From NCBI RefSeq assembly GCF_017308975.1, contig NZ_JADWPD010000029.1, positions 62,001 to 126,000 on the forward strand: a DNA stretch of 64,000 nt. The letters are read 5' to 3'. Made by a program: the position numbers and the translations under genes. Shown piece after piece: positions 9,848-18,847 of the stretch (the stretch's first letter is position 1; the number at the start of each line of letters is the position of its first letter). A model generated the notes under the pieces. That model was not told where the DNA came from. It saw only the letters and a program-made list of their open reading frames with translations, and ran no database searches. Source of the stretch: Amycolatopsis sp. MtRt-6. Its GTDB lineage: Bacteria; Actinomycetota; Actinomycetes; Mycobacteriales; Pseudonocardiaceae.

Positions 9848-11091
9848 AGCGATCCCTCCCGGGCGAAGTCGGCGAGGAACGCCACGAACCGCGTCGCGTG
9901 CGCGGCCACCTCGTCCTGGTCGTACAGCGCGGGGTTGGCGATGACGGTGACCGGCAGGCCGCCGTCCGGGGTTTCGCCGATGACGAATTCGATGTCGTCG
10001 ACCTGGCCGGTGGACACGTCGTGCACGGTCGCGCGGCAGCCGCCGAAGTGCCGTTCCTGGCCGACGCGCAGGATGTTCACGGTCGGGCCGAACGGCCGTG
10101 GATCGCCGGGCAGGCCCAGGTGCTCGCGCACCTTCCGGCCGCGGTAGCGCTGGTGCCGCACGGTCCGCTTGATCTCCGCGGCCGACTCCGCGACGAGCTC
10201 GGCGCGGGTCATCCCCGGCCGGATCGCCACCGGCACCGGCAGCGTGTTCGCCACCATGCCGGGGATCGGCCGCAGCCGCGCGTCCGTGCGGGCGGTGGTC
10301 AGCAGGTTCAGCAGGACGTCCGGGGTGCCGGCCATCCGCTGCACGTACGCCCCCGTCGCGGCGATCAGCAGTCCGGGCAGGGCCGCGCGGACGTGCCACG
10401 CGGCCGCCTTGAGTTTCCGCGCGGCTTCGCCGGGTACGAGCGCGGACTCGCGGACGAAGTCCGCCGCGGGCGCGAACGGACGGCTCGACAGCGTCGTCGG
10501 CTCACGCTCGCCGGGGAAGCGGCTCGCCCACATCGCCCGGTCGGTTCCGTGGCGGGCGGGATCCGCGTGGTAGGCGACGTCGTCCTCGACCAGGAGCCGC
10601 AGCGGCGGCGGCGCGCCCTTCCCCGCCTCCGGCCCGGCGTCGTAGATCTCGAGGATGCGCCGGAACAGCAGGAGCTGGCTGAAGCCGTCGGACACGACGT
10701 GGTGCACGCACACGTAGCCCAGGTGGTGCTCGGGGGCGACCCGGATCAGCGCGAACCGGGGCAGCATCGGCGCGGTCAGGTCGAAGGGCGTGCGGACGTC
10801 CGCCCGCATCCACTCTTCGGCCGCGTCCCGGCTCAGCTCGAGCAGCGCGACCTCGGGTTCGGCGGCCACGACGACTTGGCGCGTCTCGCCGTCTTCGAGC
10901 ACGAACCGCACGCGCAGGGTCTCGGCTTCCCGGACGGCGGTCCGCACCGCCGCCGTCCACCGGGCGGGGTCGAGCGGGCCGTGGATGTCGTAGACGCCGC
11001 CGAGGTTGTACACCGCGTTGCCCGGCTCGCGGACGCAGCGCTGCCACAGCTCCGACTGGGCGGCGGTCAGCGGTAGCGCGGTTTCGGGCAT
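9844..11091 (-). CDS. Free-standing condensation-domain protein of the NRPS cluster
   Basis: A 415-residue protein made only of a condensation domain. It starts with PLTAAQSELW and carries an intact HHVVSDGFSQ active-site motif about a third of the way in. The ATG (11091) follows a GGAGAGGAG ribosome site; an upstream in-frame extension is rejected because it would run through the promoter. The stop overlaps the GTG of the synthetase, so the two are co-translated. It closely resembles the first C domain of the 4081-residue synthetase (same openings, YDIxGPxDPxxWTAAVR, HQRYRGR, PFGPxVN). Both resemble starter-type C domains of EntF and VibH style by their opening motif. A role in N-terminal acylation or in offering an alternative condensation step is inference. 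Confidence 0.9.
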   Translation of the reverse strand: MPETALPLTAAQSELWQRCVREPGNAVYNLGGVYDIHGPLDPARWTAAVRTAVREAETLRVRFVLEDGETRQVVVAAEPEVALLELSRDAAEEWMRADVRTPFDLTAPMLPRFALIRVAPEHHLGYVCVHHVVSDGFSQLLLFRRILEIYDAGPEAGKGAPPPLRLLVEDDVAYHADPARHGTDRAMWASRFPGEREPTTLSSRPFAPAADFVRESALVPGEAARKLKAAAWHVRAALPGLLIAATGAYVQRMAGTPDVLLNLLTTARTDARLRPIPGMVANTLPVPVAIRPGMTRAELVAESAAEIKRTVRHQRYRGRKVREHLGLPGDPRPFGPTVNILRVGQERHFGGCRATVHDVSTGQVDDIEFVIGETPDGGLPVTVIANPALYDQDEVAAHATRFVAFLADFAREGSL

Positions 11092-11123
11092 CGGGGCGCT
11101 CCTCTCCGGAGGCGGGTGGGGCC

Positions 11124-11149
11124 GCCAGTATCGGCAGGGCACCACTGGC
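11124..11149 (-). promoter_or_regulatory. Candidate operator/promoter GCCAGT-N14-ACTGGC
   Basis: Perfect 6-bp inverted arms separated by 14 bp, lying 32 bp before the ATG of the free-standing C gene. On the minus strand the right arm is entered through CTGCCGATACTGGC, in which GATACT could serve as a -10. A second copy matching at 22 of 26 positions stands before the other synthetase at 18848-18873. It lies in the divergent gap shared with the ABC exporter genes, so it could control both directions. Confidence 0.65.
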
Positions 11150-11229
11150 AAAGCGCAAAAGCGACGTTGGCGCCATGCCAGTGCGGCCGCGGCGAGGATC
11201 GGCGGGCAACGCCAGGAAAGGGGTCCGAA

Positions 11230-12165
11230 GTGGACGCGGTCGTCGAGACCTGCCAGCTGCGCAAGCGTTATCCCGGCCACGAGGCCCTGCGCGGCATCGA
11301 CCTGCACGTGCCGGCCGGGACTGTGCTGGGCCTGCTGGGCCACAACGGGGCCGGCAAGACCACCACCGTCCGGATCCTCGCGACCCTGCTCGCGCCGGGC
11401 GGCGGGACCGCGCGCGTCGCCGGGTTCGACGTCGCCCGGGAGCCGCGGGAAGTCCGGCGCCGGATCGCGCTCGCCGGCCAGTACGCCGCCGTCGACGCGC
11501 AGCTCACCGGGCGCGAGAACCTGGTCCTGCTGGGCAGGCTGCTGCGGCTGGGCACCCGGGGCGCCCGCGTCCGGGCGGACGAGCTGCTGGAGCGGTTCGG
11601 CCTCACCGCCGCCGCGGACCGCCGGGCGGGCACCTACTCGGGCGGGATGCGCCGGCGGCTCGACCTGGCGTGTTGCCTGGTCACCCGGCCCGCGGTGCTG
11701 TTCCTCGACGAGCCGAGCGCCGGGCTGGACCCGGCGAGCCGCCGGCTGCTGTGGACGGAGGTCCGCGAGCAGGTGGACAGCGGCATCACCGTGGTGCTCA
11801 CGACGCAGTACCTCGAAGAGGCCGACGAGCTCGCCGACCGGATCGTCGTCCTCGGCGCCGGGTCGGTCGTCGCGGAGGGCAGCCCGGAAGAACTGAAGCG
11901 GAAGGTGGGCGGCGAATGGCTGGGCATCGTCCTGGCGGACCCGGCCGACGTCCCGGCCGCGGTGGCCGCCCTCGGCCCGGCGGCGTCGGACGTCGACCCC
12001 GCGGCGGGACGGCTCTCCCTGCCGCTGGACGACGGCATGGCGACCGTCGCCGCGGCGGCGGCCGCCCTCGACCGGGCGGGCCTGGCCGTGACCGACTTCG
12101 CTGTCCGGCGGCCGTCCCTCGACGACGTCTTCCTCGCCTTCACCGGAAAGGAGCAGGCCGCATGA
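11230..12165 (+). CDS. DrrA-type ABC exporter ATPase
   Basis: A 311-residue ATP-binding subunit of a daunorubicin-resistance-type exporter. Walker A is GHNGAGKTTT, the signature is YSGGMRRRLDLA, Walker B is VLFLDEPSAGLD, and the C-terminal LDDVFLAFTGKE matches the DrrA family. GTG at 11230 is chosen because AGGAAAGGGG precedes it; an in-frame start at 11116 would lie in the divergent promoter. Its last bases overlap the permease start (ATGA). The position between the synthetase genes suggests export of, or self-protection against, the peptide product (inference). Confidence 0.92.
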   Translation: MDAVVETCQLRKRYPGHEALRGIDLHVPAGTVLGLLGHNGAGKTTTVRILATLLAPGGGTARVAGFDVAREPREVRRRIALAGQYAAVDAQLTGRENLVLLGRLLRLGTRGARVRADELLERFGLTAAADRRAGTYSGGMRRRLDLACCLVTRPAVLFLDEPSAGLDPASRRLLWTEVREQVDSGITVVLTTQYLEEADELADRIVVLGAGSVVAEGSPEELKRKVGGEWLGIVLADPADVPAAVAALGPAASDVDPAAGRLSLPLDDGMATVAAAAAALDRAGLAVTDFAVRRPSLDDVFLAFTGKEQAA

Positions 12166-12953
12166 TCCTCACCGAGACCGCCGCCCTCACCGGACGGCGG
12201 CTGCTGCGGCTGCGCCGGTCGCCCGGCGAGCTGTTCGCCGTCACGCTCACCCCGGTGACGATGGTGGTGGTGATGGGCTACCTGCTCAACAAGTCCATCG
12301 CGATGCCGGACGGCACGAGCTTCCTCGACTTCACCATGGCCGGCGTCGGCGCCCAGGTGGCGCTGGCGGGCTTCGGCACGAGCGCGATCGCGGTGGCGGA
12401 AGACCTGCGCGGCGGGCTCGTCGACCGGTTCCGCTCCCTGCCGATCGGCCGGACCCCGGTGCTGCTCGCGCAGTCGCTGTGCGACCTGCTGCTGCTCGCG
12501 GTGGGCATGGCCATCGCACTGGCCGTCGGCTGGCTGCTGGGCTGGCGGATCCACACGGGAATCGTCGCGGGCCTGGCGGGCTTCGGCCTGCTGCTGGCGC
12601 TGGCGTTCCTGCTGTCGTGGACGGGCATCCTGGCCGGCCTGTGGATCCGCAGCACCCCGGCGGTGAACTCGCTGTCGGGCCTGGTCCTGGTGGTCGGCTC
12701 GTTCGTTTCGACGGCCTTCGTCCCCCCGGACGGCCTGCCGGGCTGGCTGCACGCGATCGCGTCGTGGAGCCCGGTGAGCACGGTGTCGACGGCCTGCCGC
12801 CTGCTGTGGGGCAACCCGGTGGCGGACACCGGTGACAGCCTCGCCGTCGTCCACGCCGTCCCGGTGGCGGGCGTGACGATCACGATCCTGCTGGCCGTCG
12901 TCGTGACGGCGGCTTCGCGGGTTTTCCGTTCGGTTTCCGAGAAAACACCTTGA
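12162..12953 (+). CDS. DrrB-type ABC exporter permease
   Basis: A 263-residue membrane subunit with about six hydrophobic segments (for example VTLTPVTMVVVMGYLL, LLLLAVGMAIALAVGWLLG, ITILLAVVVTAASRVF). It carries the DrrB/ABC-2 feature ALAGFGTSAIAVAEDLRGGLVDRFRSLPI, in which a DLRxGxxDRFRSLP loop is characteristic. The start overlaps the ATPase stop by 4 bp, so the two subunits are translated together. It should form the membrane channel with the ATPase encoded at 11230-12165. Confidence 0.92.
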   Translation: MILTETAALTGRRLLRLRRSPGELFAVTLTPVTMVVVMGYLLNKSIAMPDGTSFLDFTMAGVGAQVALAGFGTSAIAVAEDLRGGLVDRFRSLPIGRTPVLLAQSLCDLLLLAVGMAIALAVGWLLGWRIHTGIVAGLAGFGLLLALAFLLSWTGILAGLWIRSTPAVNSLSGLVLVVGSFVSTAFVPPDGLPGWLHAIASWSPVSTVSTACRLLWGNPVADTGDSLAVVHAVPVAGVTITILLAVVVTAASRVFRSVSEKTP

Positions 12954-12961
12954 GGAGAAGC

Positions 12962-13165
12962 ATGAACACCGTCGAGTCCACAGTGAACACCACGGCCGCC
13001 CCGGACCCGCTGGCGCTCGGCCGTCCGGAACAGCCGGTCGCGGCGATCTGCGACCAGTTCTTCGCCCACGGCGGCGCCGTCGCGGACCGTGCGGTCCCGG
13101 TCGTCCTCGGCGGCCGGGCGCCACTGTCGGTCGGCGACCTGCTCGGGGTCGTCCAGGGCAGCTGA
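12962..13165 (+). CDS. 67-residue cluster protein of unknown function
   Basis: The ATG at 12962 is preceded by GAGGAGAAGC, an excellent ribosome site, and the gene begins 8 bp after the permease stop, so it belongs to the exporter operon. It has a polar N-terminus (MNTVESTVNTTAAPDP) and then a more hydrophobic half containing one Cys (AAICDQFF) and RAPLSVGDLLGVV. There is no signal peptide or clear membrane helix, and it lacks the NxExQxSxWP pattern of MbtH proteins. The coding call rests on the ribosome site and operon position. Function unknown. Confidence 0.7.
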   Translation: MNTVESTVNTTAAPDPLALGRPEQPVAAICDQFFAHGGAVADRAVPVVLGGRAPLSVGDLLGVVQGS

Positions 13166-13178
13166 CGCGGCGGCTCCG

Positions 13179-15770
13179 TCAGGCCGTTCCGTTCCGGTCG
13201 AGGCCCGCGACGGTCAGCCGCCCCTCGATGCTCGCGGTGGCCAGGTCGAGCCGCGACCGGCAGCCCGTCTTCGCGAACAGCCGCGTCAGGTGGCTCTCCA
13301 CCGTCTTTTCGCTGATCCGCAGCGCGCCGGCGATCTGCCGGTTGGTCAGGCCCTGGCGGATCAGGTCGATGATGCGCAGTTCGACGGCCGACAGGTCGGC
13401 CGAGGCGAGGTGACGGCGGGGCGGGGTCACGCCGCGCTCGCGCATCCGGGCCTTGATCGTCATGCGCAGCAGGTCGCCGCCGAGGCGGCGGGCGATGTCG
13501 TAGGCCTCGTGCAGCCACGGCCGCGGCTCGTCGGCGATGCCCGAGGCGATCAGGCACGCTCGCATCAGTTCGCTCTGGTTGTCGTGGTTGCGCACCACTT
13601 CGACCGCGGCGCGGGCGCTCGCGAAGTCGCGTTCGACCAGGCCGGTGACCATCAGGTCGGCCATCTGCAGCCGGCGGCCGCCGTAGCGGCGGTACCACTT
13701 CCCGGCCAGCGTCCGCAGCTCGGCCAGCTTTTCCCCGCCGCCGGCCTCGAACTCCAGCATCGTCAGCCGCACGAGCAGCCAGTGCATCCCGATGGGATTG
13801 CCCCGCTCGGCCGCCGCCGCGGCCTTTTCGTAGCCGCGCCAGCCCGCGTCGACCGCTTCGCGCAGCCGTCCGCTGCGCCACAACAGGCCGGTTTCGGCCC
13901 AGGTCGCGATCGCGGGGAACGTGCTCTCACCCGCCGCGGCCAGCCATTCGGCGGCGAGCTCGAACTCGCCCTCGCACGCCTGGATCTCCGCCGCCAGCAG
14001 CCGCGCCTGCGAGTGCACGGGCGTGGTCGGCTGCCCGCTCAGCTCGAGCGCCCGGGTCGCGGACAGCACCTCGGCCCACTCCCCGCGGTGGTAGCCGGTG
14101 ATGACCTGGTGGTACAGCGCGAGCGGGCCGCCCTCCGGCACGCCGTATTCGTCGCCGAACAGGAACCCGAAGAGGGAGACCAGGTCATGCCGGCCCGCCC
14201 AGATCTCGAGCTGGTCGCGCACCGGCACGGCGTCCGGCGCGCCGGCGAGCCGGAAGGCGCCGAACGCGGCCACGAACCCGTCGAGGCTCATGGCCTCGCG
14301 GCCGTCGAACCAGTGCCCGGCGAACTCGAGCGGGGGCCGGCCGGCCGGATCGGCCGCCAGCTCCGCCGCCACGGCGGAGGGCACCGGGACACCCGTGTGC
14401 AACGCCCCCAGCGCCGCCGCCACCGCCAGGTCGTACTCCAGCCCGGCCGGCACGCCGGCGGCGACCACCTCGGCGACCAGGTCGCGCAGCCAGTCGTGGC
14501 GGCCGATCCGCACCAGCAGGCGCAGCAGCGACCGCGTCAGGTCCGGGACGCGGCCGGGGTCGTGCGCCGCGCAGTGCGCCCGCGCGGTGCGGTACCACCG
14601 GGCGGCCGAAGCGGAAGCGGAGGGGCGGACCCGGGCGGCTTCGCGGCACCACCGCGCGATCACGTCCGGGTCGCCCCGCACTTCGGCCCAGGGCCGGGCG
14701 AGGTGCTCCGCGGCGAACGCGCCGTCTCCCACCCCGTCGAACAGGTGCCCGGCGACCATCCGCTGCTCCCCCAGGGTGTCCAGCACCGCCATGGCCAGGG
14801 CCGGGCAGGGCACGAACAGCTCGCCCCGCTCGTCGCAGCCCAGCAGCCCGGCGGCGACGAGCCGGTCGGCGGCCCGGCCGCAGGCGGCCGGCTCCCAGCC
14901 GGCGGTCTCGGCCAGGCGCAGCACGTCGTCCACCGGGATGGTCCCGGCGACGCCGGCGAGCGCGACCAGTGCCGGGGCCGGCTCGGGCAGCTGTGTCACC
15001 TGCCGCACGAGCCCGTGGCCGGGCGGCAGCGCGATCGGCGCGGTGGGATCGGCCAGGCACCGCACCCCGCGCACCGGGACGAGCCGGCCGGCCCGCTCGA
15101 GTTCGTCGTGGATCGCCTGCACGGCACCCGGGTTGCCGCGCAGGGAGCCGAGCGCGGCCCGCAGCGCCGGGCCGACGGCGGGGTCCACCGGCCCGCGGGC
15201 GGCGATCAGCTCGTCGATCGCGCAGTCCGGCAGCGGCCGCAGGTCGACGACCTGGTCGGCGAACGCGCTCAGCACGGTGGGCTCGACGGCCTCGTCGTCG
15301 CGGCAGGCCGCGAGCACGGTGCAGCCGGCGTAGCGCGCGGCCGCGATCGTGAAGCCGGGGTCGGGCACGGCGTGGAGGTCGTCGAAGACCACGGCCGTGG
15401 GACCGCTCTGCCGGAGCGCCCCGAACAACCGGGTCAGTTCGGTGAACAACGCGGGATCGGAAGGTGAACTCCCGGTGCCACAAAGCCGGTTTACAGCAGC
15501 GAGCCGAGTGTCACATCGAGTGCCGAATTCCGCCCGGAAAGCGGCCAGGACGGCCGGGACGCCGAATTCGCCGGAAACACCGGCGGAAAAACAGACGTGA
15601 ACAATTTTCATTCCACGTTCGCGCCACTTTTCCCGCACCGCGCCGAGCACCGCCGTCTTGCCGACGCCGGCCGCCCCCCTGAGCACGACGAGAACGGGCC
15701 GTCCCGCGACCTTTTCGAGCGCGGCGACCTCGTCACCCCGGCCCGGCAAGGCACCGCAGTCCCGGATCAC
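13179..15770 (-). CDS. Large ATP-binding LuxR-family (LAL) transcriptional regulator
   Basis: An 863-residue regulator of the LAL type. An N-terminal AAA-like ATPase has an intact Walker A (RGAAGVGKTAV, about residue 35), a long helical middle region follows, and the C-terminal LuxR helix-turn-helix is LTNRQIAGALRISEKTVESHLTRLF. The GTG start at 15770 has GGGAGGAGG upstream. It faces away from the second LAL gene across a 391-bp gap and converges on the exporter operon. Location inside the cluster makes a pathway-specific activator likely (inference). The inverted repeat before both synthetase units is a plausible target. Confidence 0.93.
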   Translation of the reverse strand: MIRDCGALPGRGDEVAALEKVAGRPVLVVLRGAAGVGKTAVLGAVREKWRERGMKIVHVCFSAGVSGEFGVPAVLAAFRAEFGTRCDTRLAAVNRLCGTGSSPSDPALFTELTRLFGALRQSGPTAVVFDDLHAVPDPGFTIAAARYAGCTVLAACRDDEAVEPTVLSAFADQVVDLRPLPDCAIDELIAARGPVDPAVGPALRAALGSLRGNPGAVQAIHDELERAGRLVPVRGVRCLADPTAPIALPPGHGLVRQVTQLPEPAPALVALAGVAGTIPVDDVLRLAETAGWEPAACGRAADRLVAAGLLGCDERGELFVPCPALAMAVLDTLGEQRMVAGHLFDGVGDGAFAAEHLARPWAEVRGDPDVIARWCREAARVRPSASASAARWYRTARAHCAAHDPGRVPDLTRSLLRLLVRIGRHDWLRDLVAEVVAAGVPAGLEYDLAVAAALGALHTGVPVPSAVAAELAADPAGRPPLEFAGHWFDGREAMSLDGFVAAFGAFRLAGAPDAVPVRDQLEIWAGRHDLVSLFGFLFGDEYGVPEGGPLALYHQVITGYHRGEWAEVLSATRALELSGQPTTPVHSQARLLAAEIQACEGEFELAAEWLAAAGESTFPAIATWAETGLLWRSGRLREAVDAGWRGYEKAAAAAERGNPIGMHWLLVRLTMLEFEAGGGEKLAELRTLAGKWYRRYGGRRLQMADLMVTGLVERDFASARAAVEVVRNHDNQSELMRACLIASGIADEPRPWLHEAYDIARRLGGDLLRMTIKARMRERGVTPPRRHLASADLSAVELRIIDLIRQGLTNRQIAGALRISEKTVESHLTRLFAKTGCRSRLDLATASIEGRLTVAGLDRNGTA

Positions 15771-16161
15771 CGACCGCCTCCTCCCGTCCGCCGACCTGCC
15801 GGCCGCCGTTCTCCCTCGGGTGACGAGAGCGGGCTACACCCATTACGCCGTCCGGCCGAAAGTCGACTGAGATGTACCCCATTCGGGGACACACCTCAAG
15901 TAGGCGATTACGCATATGTGCGCGTGAACAGCCTGCATCACCCGGCCAGGGGCCTACTCGACACTCCGGAGTGATACCGACCACCGGGTGCGGCACAAGC
16001 GGAATTCACTGAGCGCCGAAGGTCCCCCACCAGAGTGATCTTCGGGCGGTGCAACCGCTTCGGCGGCGTTGGCGGGCTCCGGAGGACTGCGGTTAATCTG
16101 ACACACCCCGCCCGGCGAACCGGTGCCCGGCCGGGGTTCCCGAACAAGCAGAGCGGAAAGC
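15771..16161. promoter_or_regulatory. Divergent control region between the two LAL regulators
   Basis: This 391-bp gap holds no convincing gene. It is visibly less GC-rich around 15880-15930. It contains CCCCATTCGGGG near 15878, a 12-bp palindrome CACTCCGGAGTG near 15962-15973, and an AGTAGGC/GCCTACT inverted pair spaced about 45 bp apart (near 15900 and 15952). These dyads make it a likely binding region for one or both regulators. None matches the GCCAGT-N14-ACTGGC element. Confidence 0.45.
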
Positions 16162-18819
16162 GTGCAGCCTGATCGATTCGTCCCGCCGTCCGAGCGGGTC
16201 GCCCTCGAAATCGCCGAGGCGCTCCACTCGCCCGGCCGTCCGGTGCTGACCGTCCTCACCGGACCGGTCGGCGCCGACCTCACCGCGGTCGAGGCCGCCC
16301 TTTGCCGTCACCTCACCGAGAACCCGCCGCCCTTCGCCCAGGTGCGGGTGGTCGACTTCGGGTTCGCCGGCTCCCCCTCCGGGGCGGCCCTGCTGGAGCG
16401 GATCCCGGCGGCGGCGGTGCTGCGCGTCACCGCGGGCACGCTGCTGCTCCTCAAGGACGTCCAGCTGATGCCGACCGAAGGCATCTGCTCGCTGGACGCG
16501 CTCGTCCGGCAGCTGGCCACGACGAAGTCCGCCTGCGTGTGCACCGTCGCCTTGCCCCTGCCCGCCGCGACCCGCGCGGCCTTCCAGGAGAGCGCGGCGC
16601 GGCTGCACCGGGACGGCCTGCTCCACCACATCACCCTGCGCCCGCTGCCCCGCGCCGAGCTGCCGGCGCTCGTCACGGCCCTGCTCGGCGCGGTGCCCGA
16701 ACGCCGGCTCGCCGACGACGTGTGGCGAGCCACCCGCGGCTGGCCCGCCCTGGTCGAGGCCGGCCTGCGAATCGGCCAGGCGCACGACATCGTGCGCGTG
16801 GTGGACCGGCACGCCTACGTGACCGGGGCGCCCCTGCCGTTGCGGATGTCCGAACAGGACGAACTGCTCACGGCTATCCGTCGGCTGGGCGCGACCGCCT
16901 GGGCGGCGGCCAAGGCGATCGCGGTGTTCCGGCTGCTCGGCCCGGCCGCCCCCCGGCTGGTCGCCGAAGCACTCGGCACCTCCGAAGCCCAGGCCCGGCA
17001 CGAGCTGGCTCTGCTCGCCCGGTCCGGCGTGCTGCGCCATTCCCGCTCCCGGGACACCTGGGCGTTCCGCCAGCCACTGGTCACGGTCGCGCTGACCTGG
17101 GCGATGGGCCCCTACGAGCGGCGCCGGCTCGCCCAGATCGCCGTGCAGGCGCTGTGGTCCGGCGCGGCGCGCAGCACCACGCCCTACGTCCTGCCCGACC
17201 AGCTCGTCAACGCGGGGCAGCTCGTCGACCCCGGCCGGGCCGCCGCGGACCTGCTGGCCCACGCCCGTGCCGTGGCGCCGGACGACGGGCGGCGGGCGCT
17301 GCCCTGGCTGCGGGCGGCGGCCAGGCTCACCGACGACCCGGCCGGACGCACCGAGATCCTGCTGCTGCACGCCCGCACCAGCGCCGCCAACGACGATCCC
17401 GGCCAGGCACTCGAGTCCACCGAAACGGTGTTGCGCTCGCACGCGGCGGAAATCCCGGACGACGAGCGCCTGGACGTCTGCTTCGTGCACCTCCGGGCCC
17501 TGTCCGAGGCCGGCCGCCGGGACGAACTGGCGGAGATCGCCGACGGCGGAGCTTCGCCCATGCTGTCCTTCGCCACCCCGCTCGAAGGCCTGGTCGTCCG
17601 CGCGTACGCGCTGGCCCTGCTCGGCCGCTGGCGGGCATCGCACGAATTGCTGCGGCGGATCCGCGAGGATGCCGGCGGCACGCGGGTCGCGGCGGCCGTC
17701 CGGCAGTTCGGCTCCGTCGTGGACCTGTGGCTGGGCGACCGCACGGCGTTCGACCACGACCTCGCCGAGCTGGAGCGCCGGATCGGCGCCGGGGAACGGC
17801 CGTCCGCGGAAGCGGCCTCCCAGGCCGGCGCGCTCGTGGCGCTGAGCGAGCTGCGACAGGCGGAGCAGCTCCTCGACGCCACCCGGAAGGTGCCGGTCTC
17901 GCTGGGCACGCCCAGCCGGATGATCCGCACGGTGGGCGCCGGCCGCTTCGACGACGCCATGGAGCTGGCCCGCAAGCACATCGCCGCGGGCGCCCCCGAC
18001 GGCTGCGACCCGGCGCAGACCGTCATGTTCCAGCTCGCCTCGACCATCCAGCTGTGCCGCGGCAAGCTCTCGCGGGCCCGCGAGCTGCTCGCCACGGCAC
18101 GGGCCCGCGGTCCGGTGATGCCGCACCTGCTGGCGATTCCCGAGGCGCTGTACGAGCGTGCGCACGGCGAATACGCGCGGACCGAGTCGATCCTGCGGGC
18201 GGCGGTGGGCCAGGCCGAGGAGAACGGCGTCGTGGCGCAGACCGACCTGCTGTGGATCGCGCTGGCCGACATCGGCGTCCGCACGCACCGGACCGAGCAC
18301 CTGCCGGACTACCTGCGCAAGCTCGAGCAGGTGGCGACGTGCCTGGGCACCGAGCGCGCCGAGCTCAACCGCCTCACCCTGCACGCGCTGGTGCACGACG
18401 ACCCGGCCGCGGCCACGGCGGCGATGCGCCTGCTGCGCCTGCGCGACCAGCCGCTGGAGCAGGCCGTCGCGCTGGAACGGTTCGTGCGGTACGGGCTGGG
18501 CGAGCCGCCGGCCCTGCTTTCGGAGTCCTATGCCATCTTCGGCGAAATGGACGCGCTGATGAGCCGGTCCTGGTCGCGGACGCTGATGCGCCAGTGCGGA
18601 GTGCAGGTGCCCGGCCGGCAGACGACGCTGGCCGAGAACGAGCGCCTGCTCGCGGTGCTCGTGGCCGAGGGGCTGGGCAACAAGCAGATCGCCACCCTCC
18701 TGCAGACGGGCGAGAAGAGCGTCGAAGGGCGGCTGTCCCGCCTCTTCCAGCGCAGCGGCTACCGGTCGCGGGTGGAACTGGCGACCGCGATCCTCTCCGG
18801 CCAGTACGCGCGGGGCTGA
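16162..18819 (+). CDS. LAL-type LuxR regulator with degenerate P-loop
   Basis: An 885-residue protein with the architecture of LAL regulators: N-terminal ATPase-like region, long helical middle, and C-terminal LuxR helix-turn-helix (LGNKQIATLLQTGEKSVEGRLSRLFQRSGYRSRVELA). At the Walker A position it reads TGPVGADLTAV, so the essential GKT is missing and ATP binding is doubtful. GTG at 16162 is preferred because GGAAAG precedes it; an in-frame start at 16123 is possible. It ends 82 bp before the 4081-residue synthetase, with the shared inverted repeat in that gap. Likely a cluster regulator (inference). Confidence 0.88.
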   Translation: MQPDRFVPPSERVALEIAEALHSPGRPVLTVLTGPVGADLTAVEAALCRHLTENPPPFAQVRVVDFGFAGSPSGAALLERIPAAAVLRVTAGTLLLLKDVQLMPTEGICSLDALVRQLATTKSACVCTVALPLPAATRAAFQESAARLHRDGLLHHITLRPLPRAELPALVTALLGAVPERRLADDVWRATRGWPALVEAGLRIGQAHDIVRVVDRHAYVTGAPLPLRMSEQDELLTAIRRLGATAWAAAKAIAVFRLLGPAAPRLVAEALGTSEAQARHELALLARSGVLRHSRSRDTWAFRQPLVTVALTWAMGPYERRRLAQIAVQALWSGAARSTTPYVLPDQLVNAGQLVDPGRAAADLLAHARAVAPDDGRRALPWLRAAARLTDDPAGRTEILLLHARTSAANDDPGQALESTETVLRSHAAEIPDDERLDVCFVHLRALSEAGRRDELAEIADGGASPMLSFATPLEGLVVRAYALALLGRWRASHELLRRIREDAGGTRVAAAVRQFGSVVDLWLGDRTAFDHDLAELERRIGAGERPSAEAASQAGALVALSELRQAEQLLDATRKVPVSLGTPSRMIRTVGAGRFDDAMELARKHIAAGAPDGCDPAQTVMFQLASTIQLCRGKLSRARELLATARARGPVMPHLLAIPEALYERAHGEYARTESILRAAVGQAEENGVVAQTDLLWIALADIGVRTHRTEHLPDYLRKLEQVATCLGTERAELNRLTLHALVHDDPAAATAAMRLLRLRDQPLEQAVALERFVRYGLGEPPALLSESYAIFGEMDALMSRSWSRTLMRQCGVQVPGRQTTLAENERLLAVLVAEGLGNKQIATLLQTGEKSVEGRLSRLFQRSGYRSRVELATAILSGQYARG

Positions 18820-18847
18820 GCCGCCCCCGGACGCTTCTTTGCGGATT

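Noticed and set aside
8..10147. Very long plus-strand open frames (1440 and 1869 codons) opposite the minus-strand synthetase
   Set aside because: They are mirror frames of a high-GC gene. Their translations are Arg/Gln/Val/Pro-rich with no domain motifs, whereas the minus strand gives complete C, A, T and TE motifs.
12962..13165. The 67-residue protein as an MbtH-like NRPS helper
   Set aside because: It lacks the NxExQxSxWP core and the Trp residues of MbtH proteins.
16162..18819. Start at 16123 for the second LAL regulator
   Set aside because: The extra 13 codons are Arg/Gly/Ser-rich and have no ribosome site, while GTG 16162 has GGAAAG at a fitting distance.
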